64,000 nucleotides of DNA from Anthoceros angustus. Lineage: Eukaryota > Streptophyta > Anthocerotopsida > Anthocerotales > Anthocerotaceae. Positions 43,057-52,664 of this stretch are shown in pieces. The stretch is from positions 496,001 to 560,000 of the forward strand of contig MU008194.1 of NCBI GenBank assembly GCA_010909165.1. The letters are read 5' to 3'. A program made the position numbers and the translations under genes. Position 1 is the first letter of the stretch, and each line of letters begins with the position of its first letter. The notes beneath the pieces are model-generated. The model had not been told where the DNA came from. It saw nothing but the letters and a program-made list of their open reading frames with translations, and searched no databases.

Positions 43057-44651
43057 CGGAGGTGGCGATCGATGATCCAGCGGTTGATAAATGAGGAGAC
43101 ACATACCATGCAAGCAGCACAATTTAACCTTGGCCAATTTTTGACCACATACTGCTGGGAACTTTACAAGCTGTTAGATTTCAGAAACAAAGAGTCCATG
43201 AGAAATCATGAGACACCAGGGATGGACAGTGATCCATAGCAGTGGACCATAGCAGGAGCGATAGCTGTATAGTAACCTTCCTTCGCAGCTTAGGACATTT
43301 GAGCCGGCTTTGGCATTGATGGAAGTCACCTCTGATGTAAAGCCCAAAGGGAAAATGCCTCCATCAAGCTTTCGCACCATGCTGAAGTGATTAAGCATCT
43401 TGTGGGTGTTCCAATGGCTTGATACCATCGGCACATCCACCTTCGAGGTCCAAATGCTCTACCAAGCAGTTCCATTTTGTGTATCTCTCTCATTTTTCTC
43501 CGGCCTTCAGTGAGAATTCGTCACCTAACTAACTCAAACTCAGACTTGGCGACTAAACGACATCGCGCAACCTCATCATCCTGCTCTCCCGAATTCATCG
43601 GCTTCCTTGCAACTATGGACGGATCACAACAAGGCACTCTCTGGCGGACCTCTGGCTCGCTCCTTGGTGGCTAATTCGGGCCGTGCACACTGCGCACACC
43701 GCGCAACAACGCAGCATCAATGCACCGACACCGAGCAGCAGTGCCTTCCATCCATGAGCCACGGCAGAAGGCAATTCGAGAGCACAAGGGTACCTAATCT
43801 CCGCCGCTTCTCCTTCTCCCGGTCTACAGTGTTGACTCCGATTTCCGCAAGCACATCCTCCAGCACATTCTCGGAATCGGCTGCCCTCCAGAATCCGCTC
43901 CAAACCGGGCAGATCCGAGCTTAGGTCAGGAGCTTGCCGCAAGCACGAACTCCCAGTGTAGACAAGCTTGAGAAGAAAGGATCCTCGAAATACTGGATGC
44001 TTGCTGGTAGTCGTGATGGACGTCAGTGTTTTTCAAAGTGATGTATATGTAAAAAAACACCTCCTATTCCGTAACATCTATTGGTCTAGTGGCTTGTCCA
44101 GTTGTGTAGGGTCGGGAGGTCTTGGGGTCGAACCTTTCTTTCTCTACAACCCATTTTAACTATCCTCACCACACTCGGATATGCGAGACCCAGTCCGAGG
44201 GATGCATTGACGGAGCCGATCCTGCTAGGTCCGAACGGAATCTAGGATCGGACGGAGCTGAGACAAGACAGGATCCTTAGGTCGAACGGACGGATGGGCT
44301 TCTCATCAACGAGACGGATGTGCTCATGAAGTGGGGGCCCGTTGGATTCGGCCTACCGCTAAGTTCGACAAGTTGAACGGACAGACTGCTGGATGCGGAT
44401 GAAGCGCGTTAAGTGTATTCCATTGTTTACTAAATATCTGATTAATTATATACTATATTGATTAAATTTAAAATTAATAATTGAGAATTAAAATTATTTG
44501 TTAAGAACTAAAATTACTCATTAAGAATTAACTGGACCTAGTCGTACCTAAATCCACACCAAACGAGGTATGGCTCCGAACCTAAGAAACAACGCCTTTT
44601 CCAACCGTTGTTTTGGAGCGTTGTTTTGAGGGACAAAATGTAGTAGTATAA

Positions 44652-44830
44652 CCCTTCACTGACTCCCACGTCAGGAGGTTAGGGTACTCCCCCATCAAGT
44701 CTTTTACGCGCTTCTGTGACACAATCCTTGCTTTTGGATCCGGGTCACAATGCACGTATCTTCGCACTTTGATGCCACACTTTAGCACTGCCCAAGCCGC
44801 ATCGATGCCTCCAAAGAGTTCCACGAGCAC
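44652..44830 (-). pseudogene. DNMT3-like methyltransferase, motif I half, copy B
   Basis: MLVELFGGIDAAWAVLKCGI, VRRYVHCDPDPKARIV and LLTWESVKGY up to the insertion point. The pattern (LF.GI...VLK..GI.V.RY) is that of the AdoMet-binding motif I of DNMT3 (LFDGIATGLLVLKDLGI). Upstream it adjoins the protease frame 44830-45351. Confidence 0.85.
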
Positions 44831-45701
44831 TATGCCGCCTTCCCGAGGTCGCCATGTGATGACCGGGTGTTTAGGTCACAAACAGGCTCAACCCTAGGCA
44901 AGAACTTACATAGTTCTCCCATAGGACACCGGGTCCTCTTGCACCATCCTCCATGCCTTTTGCACGGCTCATTGCTGCACCACTCCGTCCGACTGACTTG
45001 AAGAACCTCCTCTGAGGGTGGTTGCAACCCTAGCTTGTCTTCCTCCTCCTCGTCGAAATCCTCCATCAGGTCAGTTGCGGTTGTTAGACACACGCCAAGA
45101 GGTTCAAGCACGTATGGCGTGTCCTTCACCACGGCGCCAAACACTGGGTAGACGCTGTTGGCAATGAGGTTCTCATGATCCTTGCCATGCAGCTGCAGAG
45201 GGATGCGGGCAATCCGTTCATCGGTTTTGCTCCAGCTTCTCCAGCCTGGTCGATAGTAGACTGTCTCCGTCCACAAATCCACCATGACTCTGTGTTTGTA
45301 CAAAGCGTCCGCTCCCAAAGAAGACATCAAAAGTGTCTGATCGACAAGCAAAGGTCGACAAAGGTGAAGTCATTGCTTGGTTTGAATGAAACCTTCAGCT
45401 TGTACCTTGTCACCCCAACACATGCTCCGTGGTCCACCGCGGTCGGATCTTCCACTTGGTTTCCTTCAACCTTTCTTGGTGGAGACCCAACGCTTCCTTC
45501 ACTCTTCTTCCAACGATCACCGGTGTGCTCGGTGTCAATCAACACCCTCCTTGGTGCGAATCCATTGATTTCAATGTGCCTCTCCCGATTGTTGACCAAA
45601 GCCACTCCCCTCGTGCGGCTTTCCACGAGATGCTTGGTTCGGAGGTCAGCAATGACATCATTGCTACTGTGGCAAATCTTGGACACTTGCTTCGTCTTCA
45701 A
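44830..45701 (-). pseudogene. Protease and linker region, copy B
   Basis: INGFAPRRVLIDTEHTGD near 45518-45570 is the aspartic-protease active-site region with IDTE in place of the usual DTG, which would be inactive. Downstream LGADALYKHRVMVDLWTETV, RIARIPLQLHGKDHENLIAN, an acidic run (EDFDEEEEDKLG) and a Cys-rich stretch (CSNEPCKRHGGWCKRTRC) lead to the methyltransferase. Homologous to 12.6-13.3 kb in copy A. Confidence 0.72.
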
Positions 45702-47403
45702 GGGTTGTCAACATCCGCCGAGTCAAACCCCTGACTTCCTTCACGCTCAACCCCATGTCTTGTAGGCTGAAACATGGCATCTCCAGAAGCTTTTGTGCCA
45801 TCGTCTCCGTCAGCAATCTGCGCATGGGTTTCTCCACATCGCCCACTGGACTTTGATGTTGCTCCCACAGTTGCTCCATGGCAATGGCTCAAGCGACTTT
45901 GGCATCTTGGCATAGGTTCGGAAGAGGATCCAAGCTTCCTTCCGTGTCTTCCGTGACCGCAGTGTCAAGACATCCTCTTCTTCCTCTCGAGCTATCTTCT
46001 CTCGTAGGCGCGGAGGTTTCTTCCTGCCCTTGGATCGGTCACGATCGCCATGTATCAAGCTTGTGCTCATCTTCTTCGTCCTCGATGATGAGCTGCTCTC
46101 TCCTTGATCTTCGCCTTCCCTTCTCCAGCTTTGCGAGGCGTGCCACGTAGCTGTCCATCGTCTTCTTTGATGCTTCCCGTTTCTTTTGTCCACGGGACTT
46201 CGCCGGTGCCTCCTCCACGGCGCCTTTGCTCTTCGCTGATTTTGTGGATGAGGTTGACGCAGATGCATTGGCCGGGGTTGTTGCTCGATAACCCGTAGGC
46301 CGCAATTCCGGATGCTTCTCCCAACACGCCGCTTCATTGTGCCGTACCTCCCACCTAGGGCATGGCTCCTCACCCTTGACTCCTCCAGATGCATTGGCCG
46401 CCGTTTCGATAACCCGTAGGCCGCAATTCGGATGCTTCTCCCAACATGCCGCTTCATTGTGCCTGCACTCCCACCTAGGGCATGGCTCCTCACCCTTGAC
46501 TCCTCCGAATGCATGCTCGCACTCATGAGGGAATGGTCCGTCCTCGGCACCTCACGCAGGGCTCGTCACTTGGGCTGTGGGCTGGCTTGTCTCGCCGAGC
46601 TCCTCCACTCGACCTCCGCGTCGGTCATGTCGTCCACCACTCCTACTTGTCTTGGAGTAATCACTTGCAAAGACGAGAGAAAGTGTCGGGCCCTATCTTG
46701 TCGACCATCTCGTACACTTCCTTGAGGGTGTAGTGTTGCCCCCGTCTTTGTGCACCGCTTGTTGCACCTTCATGCGCAGGCATATGGCAATGCAAGTACT
46801 TCTCTGCGGCCAGTCGGTCACTCATGATCTTGGTGTCACGTACCAGCGGTCGATTCTTGATAAGCCATCTTGGCGGTCTCGCGACTTCATCTTGAAGTGT
46901 GTCGGCTCGGAGATCTTCTCATCCGTGCTTGCGAAACTCCGGTAGGAAGATGTCAAACATCTCTTGATGGGATCGTGCCCACTCGGTGCCACTGCTTGCC
47001 TTTGGTTCCGAGCTGCTACTCACTGGTCCTCCAGATGTGCCGCTCAACAACCTCGCCTTGTGCTCGCGATAGCACGCCAATGCTTCATCCCCAAGTACTT
47101 GGCATTTGGATGAAGCCGTATCGCTTCGTGTATCCGGTCTTCAATTCCATCTCCGCACACACCGCACTGCATTTCTCGATGAAGTCCTCCGGTGGCAAAA
47201 TGTGCGTCTGTGAACAACTCCATTCGATCCTTGTCTCCTCCCATCTTGGCGACTCCAAGAGACAAGTCCTCCTCGCCGCTCACCGAGTTGTCCGGCACTA
47301 ACGTGTCTTGTGTGTTGCCACTCACGGATCCTTCAAAGATTGTTGATTGTGTATTTGGGTTCCTCCGTGTCCTTCGCTGGTACCAAAATCGAGGTGTTCG
47401 CAC
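45700..47403 (-). pseudogene. Gag of Ty3/gypsy copy B
   Basis: From 47403 down: MRTPRFWYQRRTRRN, acidic Ser-rich region, MGGDKDRMELFTDAHFATGG and DRIHEAIRLHPNAKYLG, further fragments (LVRDTKIMSDRLAAEKYLHC), and a His/Cys knuckle region (CRHNEA.CWEKHPELRPTG) matching the second zinc knuckle of copy A (CWEAHPELKP). Then a basic helical region (YVARLAKLEKGRRRSRREQL) and QLWEQHQSPVGDVEKPMRRL. Several frame changes. Confidence 0.72.
46300..46545 (-). repeat. Duplicated zinc-knuckle segment, copy B gag
   Basis: About 120 bases are present twice in tandem (about 46300-46420 and 46421-46545), sharing cggatgcttctcccaaca, gccgcttcattgtgcc and ctcccacctagggcatggct. Each copy encodes the His-Cys half of a knuckle. 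Confidence 0.85.
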
Positions 47404-47650
47404 TTCTCTCTCTTGGTCGGGACTTGAATTCGCTCGATGGACTTCTTTGGTTGGTAGCTCCGTCCGGATCGAGTGTGTCGAGCATGCACTCCAGGCGGTT
47501 AGTGGCTAGATCAAACCCTTAATCAAGGTTAACACACCCCGCTATCTTAGATCGTGATTAGTGAAACCTCTAAGTATCTATGCATGTTAAATTGCATACA
47601 AATACTGCAGCCTATTTACAAAACTGGGTGAGTTGGATAGCAAAGGCATA

Positions 47651-47715
47651 AGAACTCCAGTTAAGCACCCCGGGTGGATCAAGACTGGATGGGGTGCCAA
47701 CTAGAGGACTTTTGG
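47651..47715 (+). ncRNA. 5S-rRNA-like sequence (fragment or 5S-derived element)
   Basis: agaactccagttaagc, then gggtgg, agactggatgggg and gcc, follows the 3' half of plant 5S rRNA in order and spacing (GAACTCC..AGTTAAGC...GGG.G...AGTACT.GGATGGGTGACC). The A-box and C-box portions of the RNA polymerase III internal promoter are recognisable. The 5' third is not. It may be a pseudogene, or part of a Cassandra-type terminal-repeat element, which carry 5S sequence in their LTRs (family knowledge). No second LTR was found. Confidence 0.5.
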
Positions 47716-47879
47716 ACAGAAAGTGAAATCAAATGGACTGATGACATACCCATGTCTATCCACTTCTCCTTATCCCTTGGAATCAGGGCCCAAGGTAAAA
47801 TACTCTTGTTTCTCCTTGGTTGGTTGGCCTTAAAAGGCCACCTATGAGCCTCATTCCTCTCCTTGGTATGGGCTTCTTG

Positions 47880-48035
47880 CCTCCTCTCCTTGGCCTTGGG
47901 CTCCTTCGCCTCCTCTCCTTGGCCTTGGACTTGGCTCCTTCGCCTCCTCTCCTTGGGCTTCTTCGCCTCCTCTCCTTGGCCTTGGACTTGGGCTTCTTCG
48001 CCTCCTCTCCTTGGCCTTGGACTTGGCTTCTTGCT
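47880..48035 (+). repeat. Minisatellite, CTTCGCCTCCTCTCCTTGGC-type units
   Basis: About five units built from cctcctctccttggccttgg plus gacttgg(g)cttcttcg, with length variants. The minus strand would read Glu/Lys/Gln-rich repeats (EEAKEPKAKE), but I regard this as simple repeat. Confidence 0.85.
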
Positions 48036-48039
48036 TAAA

Positions 48040-48312
48040 GAGCTAGCGTCGCCTCGCCTAGCCTCGCCTAGCACGCCTAGCATCGCCTAGGGTAGCTTAG
48101 CATCACCTAGCATCGCCTAGCGTCACCTAGCATTGCCTAGCATTGCCTAGCACGGCCTAGCATCGCCTAGGGTAGCTTAGCATCACCTAGCATCGCCTAG
48201 CGTCACCTAGCATTGCCTAGCATCGCCTAGGGTAGCTTAGCATCACCTAGCATCGCCTAGCGTCACCTAGCATTGCCTAGCATCGCCTAGCATCACACTA
48301 AGCCTAGCACGG
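48040..48312 (+). repeat. CCTAGCATCG minisatellite with higher-order units
   Basis: About 27 units of roughly 10 bases, variants cctagcatcg, cctagcgtca, cctagcattg, cctagcacgg and ggtagcttagcatca. A higher-order block, starting catcgcctagggtagcttag, repeats about three times. The array ends just where copy C of the Ty3/gypsy family begins. Confidence 0.92.
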
Positions 48313-48599
48313 CCTATCTAGTGTACACACACGAGATCATAGCTTGTAACAACAGGGATCAACTGCGCTATGCTTACACACGAGGAGGGACATGGAAACC
48401 CAAGGTGCGCAAGTTCGAAGTTGGAGATTATGTCTACCTGCATCGGAAGCCAGGCAACACCTTGGAGGTATCCACCAGCAGAGTCATCTTGCGGGTCGTG
48501 CGAGTAGGCAAAGATGGAGTGCTTGAGCTTGAAGGATCGATGGCCGAAGATGGAAGGATCACCTCAAGAACTGTGCACCATGCCACTTATCCAATTTGG

Positions 48600-48780
48600 A
48601 CCCTCAACTACGGCCTACAATGTGGCGTCCACCCAAAGACTTGGAGTGTCAGGTTTGTGGACGTATTGATGATGATGATGTGATGCTTCTTTGTGATCGG
48701 TGCAATAGGGGATACCACATGTTTTGTGTTCAACCACCTCTTGACGACATTCCAGGAAGATTGGTTTTGTGCACAATGCA
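48600..48780 (+). pseudogene. PHD finger, copy C
   Basis: CQVCGRIDDDDVMLLCDRC, CNRGYHMFCVQPPLDDIPG, then in the +1 frame WFCAQC: a complete C4HC3 set at 48647-48779. As in copy A, one extra base precedes the Trp codon. Here the +1 frame meets a TGA shortly after (about 48786), whereas the zero frame stays open to 48967. Confidence 0.88.
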
Positions 48781-48932
48781 CTACATGAGGTGCGTCGTAT
48801 GTAGTCCTACTAATGATAATGTTCTGACTTGGAGTCTCACATTATCAGGGGGGGATTGGTTTGCACCTATATACCTGCGTATTAGATTTGTTTGCTTGGT
48901 TGTTGGTCGAGGAAGTGCTTATATGAATTCAA

Positions 48933-49311
48933 GTGCTTATGGGGTTTGGCGATGGCATTCTGGCTGATGGCCCAGAGGCCGGTGGAACATATCCAGGCCC
49001 CGACAACGAAGACGTGGAAGAGGACGATGGGGCAGAGGTGGATGCAACGGACCAAGGATTCGGGTCTGTCCATGGCACTCGAAGGGTTCAAGCTGTCAGT
49101 CCAGTTGCGGGTAGACCATCGAGGAAAAAGAGGGAAGGGATTGAGAGTCTTGTGATCAGCGTGGAGGACCGGGTGGGAAGGTCACAAGTCTTGTGGCCAA
49201 AGCAGTTGCCACATGATGTCCGAGAGGGGCAAGAAGAGCTCCCAAAGTTCATAGAGAAGGCCAAGGACAGTGCTGTGGCCACGGATGACGACAGGCTAGC
49301 GATGATGAGGG
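48933..49311 (+). pseudogene. Acidic tail with basic patch, copy C
   Basis: Open frame: FGDGILADGPEAGGTYPGPD, DNEDVEEDDGAEVDATD, then AGRPSRKKREGIESLVISVE (a GRP-plus-basic patch reminiscent of an AT-hook, weaker than in copy A) and EKAKDSAVATDDDRLAMMR. Copia element 2 cuts it at 49311. Beyond the insertion, 53949 onward reads AEGRDVAREAIMEREY and a stop in the same frame. Confidence 0.55.
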
Positions 49312-49541
49312 TAAAGGAATACATGTGCTAGTTATTGATTAGGGTTTGGGTTATTTAGTCAAGTTAAGCTCTTAGCATTATATATGTCTTTTCATTAGGG
49401 TTACGTCATTTGGATAAGACACGTTGATTCATAAGTCTCTTTAGTTGTCTTTTCATACAACACATAAGTTTTATGTATGTTCTTGACACAATGTAATTAT
49501 TATATATGTTTAATTGATCCGTATCTGCCTAAATTACGTTA
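49312..49541 (+). repeat. 5' LTR of copia element 2
   Basis: 230 bases, starting taaaggaatacatgtgctag and ending attacgtta. Matches 53711-53943 with a handful of substitutions and small indels. Confidence 0.92.
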
Positions 49542-49902
49542 TGGTATCAGAGCATTAGATGCAGATCGCATTCTAGTGAATGCACATTGTAAAATGCATT
49601 GAAAAAGATGCATTTGCATATAGTTTCTGTTGTTTTTGATTTAGAAAAATGCTTTCTTGATCAAGAAAATAGAAACATAAAGAAAGTGCTTTGTGTTGCT
49701 TTATTTCTATAGATGCTCTTATAATTTCTAGCAGATTAGGGGAGTAATCCTAGCGCATCTCCTCTGATTTGCTACCCTAGCAAAATCAGATGAAGTGCAC
49801 TAGGACAACTACCTGATCTGCAGGTAGATTATTAGAGGCATATCTATAAAATCAAAAATGTTGAAACAGACTTTCTAGCAACACAAAAATTTGGCCCCAT
49901 GA

Positions 49903-50607
49903 ATGGCCAATCGAGTGGATTGGCGGCCTCGCCCTGCTGAGCGGATTCTGCCACAGAATCGCCGCAGGGGGCTGGTTGCTGGTGGACAGGCACCTTGGAA
50001 CTTCGTGGCTGAGCAACTCACTGGACACGTTGCAGACTGGACAGCACGAGTACAAAACGGGCCTGTTGACGCAGTGGAAATAAGAGATTCCTTCACCAAC
50101 TTGATTGGATCCCTCTTCCCAGACCAGCGCCAAGGTGCCCTACCACAAAGAAACTACAATCAGAGAGGTTTTCTAACAACACATGCTTCCCATACACCTA
50201 GTGTTGATAAGCTAATAAACAGGATTGAGGGACATAGACAACACGTCGATAGACGTTTCAATAGCATCTCACAGAGGCTAATTGCAGTGACTGTTGATCT
50301 GCATGATCCGATAGAAAAGATAGAACATGTGGATTTCAAATTACTAACCTTGTTGAAGCCCACCTTGCTTGCTAACCCTGCACATAGGGGGGTAGCTTGT
50401 AAGCACGCTAAGAAAACAAGTAGAATCCACACATTCAACAGTCCAAACTCGTGCCGCTCCTATGCAACATACGCTTACAATAGGTGGCAAATTAGAGACC
50501 AGAAAATTGGAAACATTGCACAGCAGCAGAGGTCACTGGATGCACCTGTAGAAGACAGGTTGCCCAACTTTGTTGCTGATTGTGTATGCCAGAAGTGTTA
50601 CCTTTGA
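49903..50607 (+). pseudogene. Gag-like frame, copia element 2
   Basis: Open frame of 234 codons in gag position: NFVAEQLTGHVADWTARVQN, VEIRDSFTNLIGSLFPDQRQ, then a helical segment (DKLINRIEGHRQHVDRRFNS). The capsid fold is not obvious and the knuckle is reduced to CVCQKC. It ends in the join to the integrase end (VTFDES). The gag assignment rests mainly on position. Confidence 0.5.
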
Positions 50608-51760
50608 TGAAAGTCGCACTTGGGCATCAGTGGGAGCTGTTGAGGATCATGTCCTCAATGAAGATGAAGACACAACAAGATTTGTTGATTCACAATTTGA
50701 TCCAACAGATCACGGAACTCAGCCTGTTCAACCTGAGGACGTTGCTCCTGCAGGTGGGGATGACATAGCAGATTTTGAGTTCGTGGACATAGATGAGGCA
50801 GGTGTAGTTGAACAAGAACACGTACCTGTGCTGGAAGATCAAAATCAGCAAGTTTTACAGGAACAACATCCTCCTGAAGATGGAAACCCTGAACAGAATG
50901 CTGAAGCAGAACTGGAGTTGGATGATAATCCTATTGCCAACCAACCTGTACAAGATCCCCAGCCTGAAGAACCACCTAGACGATATCCATCTCGTCAAAG
51001 GCAACCTCCAGATTACTACCGTGCACCAGATTTTAGAGTTACTTCCTCACAAGTGGAGGTCAATGCTGCAACGTCCCTGGATCCTGTAGAACCACAATCC
51101 TACCAAGAGGCGTTGAGTAGACCTGACCACAAAGAGTGGGAGAAAGCAATACAATCAGAGTATGACTCCTTAATTGAGAACGGTACATGGGAGCTTGCAG
51201 AATTACCACCAGGCAGAAAATTGGTTTCTTGTAAGTGGGTTTTCAAACTCAAAGTAAAGGCAGATGGTACCTTCGATAGGTACAAGGCTCGCTTGGTCGC
51301 AAGGGGTTTCTCACAAGTCCCTGGATTGGACTATCTTGAAACTTTCTCCGTCACAAGCTTGCCACCCTTAGAACAATCCTTGCCATGTCCACACACTATG
51401 ATTATGAGTTGCAGATGTATGATGTTAAAACAGCTTTCCTACATGGAAAATTGGATACAGAGATATACATGCAGCAGCCTCCAGGATATGAGGTGAAAGG
51501 AAAAGAAAATCATGCTCTCAGGCTGATCAAGTGCTTGTATGGCCTGAAGCAATCAGCCATGAAATGGAACGCTGCCTTAGACACTGAATTGCTGGAATTA
51601 GGTTTCACAAAGAGCAAAATGTGATCTTTATATCTACATAAAGGAGATGTAATGTCATTGCTTAAATTATACGTGGATGACGATTACATCCGAATGACCA
51701 AGCTTTTATAACAAGCATCACAGATATGCTGGCCACTAAATTCAAGATGTCTAGCCTCGG
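50600..51760 (+). pseudogene. Copia reverse transcriptase, element 2
   Basis: VTFDESRTWASVG (end of integrase), acidic linker, RRYPSRQRQPPDYY, then RT: YQEALSRPDHKEWEKAIQSE, NGTWELAELPPGRKLVSCKW, YKARLVARGFSQVPGLDYLE. After a frameshift near 51360: YELQMYDVKTAFLHGKLDTE, LIKCLYGLKQSAMKWN. After a second: LLKLYVDDDYI with the YVDD catalytic motif at about 51672-51683. At least two frameshifts. Confidence 0.9.
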
Positions 51761-51811
51761 CCCTTTACAGAGCTGCCTCGGATTCATATTCAAAGGAACA
51801 GACAGACTCGT

Positions 51812-52664
51812 GTGATGACATTGACTCAACCACGTTACCTTATGGACAGTGCTGAACAGTTGGGCCTCAAGGATGCAAAACCTGCTTCTACCCCTCTTCC
51901 CACAGGACTTAAGCTTAGTCGGAGTATGTCTCCTTCTACACAAGCAGAGAAGGATCAAATGTCAAAGATCCCCTACAGACAGGGAGTAGGTAAGCTAATA
52001 TATGCATCGAACACAATGAGGCTGGAGGTGGCCTATACACCGAGTGCCCTATCACAGTTCTTAGAAAATCCGGGTCCAGAACACTGGGCTAGCTTGAAAC
52101 GTGCGTTTAGGTACTTGAAGGGAACACCAACTTTAGGTATTTCCTACAGACAGCAGATTGAACAGACCCTCGACATAGAAGCTTACACCGACTACGGCGC
52201 CGAGATGTGGACACAAGGAAATCATCTACTGCTATGTGCTTTGTTTTGCGGAGGACCTATATGTTGGTCGAGCAAGAAACAGCCGACAATGGCACTCTCA
52301 AGCACGTGAATATAGGGTGTTAACTGCAGCTGCTAAGGAAGTTATGTGGTGCAGATTACTCTTTTCTGAACTTGGGATTCCACATACATGCACGACTATC
52401 TACACCGATAATCATGGCTCGATGGCTTTAGCCAAGAATCCCGTGTTTCATTCTCGGACGAAACATGTAGAAGTTGAGTATCACTACATCGTGGAACCGT
52501 GGAGCCGAACCATAGCACTCAGTATGTACCAACACAAAGCAACCCGCGACATTCTCACAAAGGCACCGAGCGAGATGCTCATCGAAACATGTCCAACGTT
52601 TAGGGATGGGAGAGTCAGCAGCTCTCTTATCCAGCAGCAGCAACAATTCAAAGTAATGCTCTAA
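51812..52664 (+). pseudogene. Copia RNase H, element 2
   Basis: TQPRYLMDSAEQLGLKDAKP, PYRQGVGKLIYASNTMRLEV, WASLKRAFRYLKGTPTLGIS, YTDYGAEMW, WSSKKQPTMALSST. In the next frame EYRVLTAAAKEVMWCRLLFS, YTDNHGSMALAKNPVFHSRT and KHVEVEYHYIVE. Standard copia RNase H with one frameshift near 52300. Confidence 0.92.

Larger units (their letters stand above)
40293..44648. mobile_element. CACTA-like DNA transposon inserted in the methyltransferase of copy B
   Basis: Left end CACTACTACATTTG at 40293; right end, reverse complemented, TACTACTACATTTTG (ends 44648). Both sides carry TAA (40290-40292 and 44649-44651), the 3-base target duplication expected for CACTA. Subterminal AAAACAACG words repeat at both ends (about 40315-40440 and 44588-44632). 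Removing the insert and one TAA makes the host methyltransferase frame continuous. No transposase was recognised, so it is probably non-autonomous or decayed. The right terminal base differs (TAGTA in place of TAGTG). Confidence 0.85.
36480..47403 (-). mobile_element. Ty3/gypsy retrotransposon copy B with methyltransferase and PHD, split by a CACTA-like insertion
   Basis: Minus-strand order from 47.4 kb downward: gag, zinc knuckle, protease (45.5 kb), methyltransferase motif I (44.65-44.83 kb), foreign insert 40293-44648, methyltransferase motifs IV-X (39.5-40.29 kb), RT (38.7-39.2 kb), RNase H (37.9-38.4 kb), integrase (36.95-37.66 kb), PHD (36.5-36.65 kb). The same gene order as copy A confirms that the methyltransferase and PHD are real parts of the family. 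Several frames are broken. The PHD is truncated after its sixth Cys. No LTR pair was identified. Confidence 0.9.

Noticed and set aside
47679-48083. Minus-strand Glu/Lys/Gln repeat protein
   Set aside because: It is the translation of the pyrimidine-rich minisatellite; no unique coding sequence.
48040-48312. CRISPR-like array
   Set aside because: Continuous 10-base units without unique spacers, in a nuclear plant-type genome: a minisatellite.
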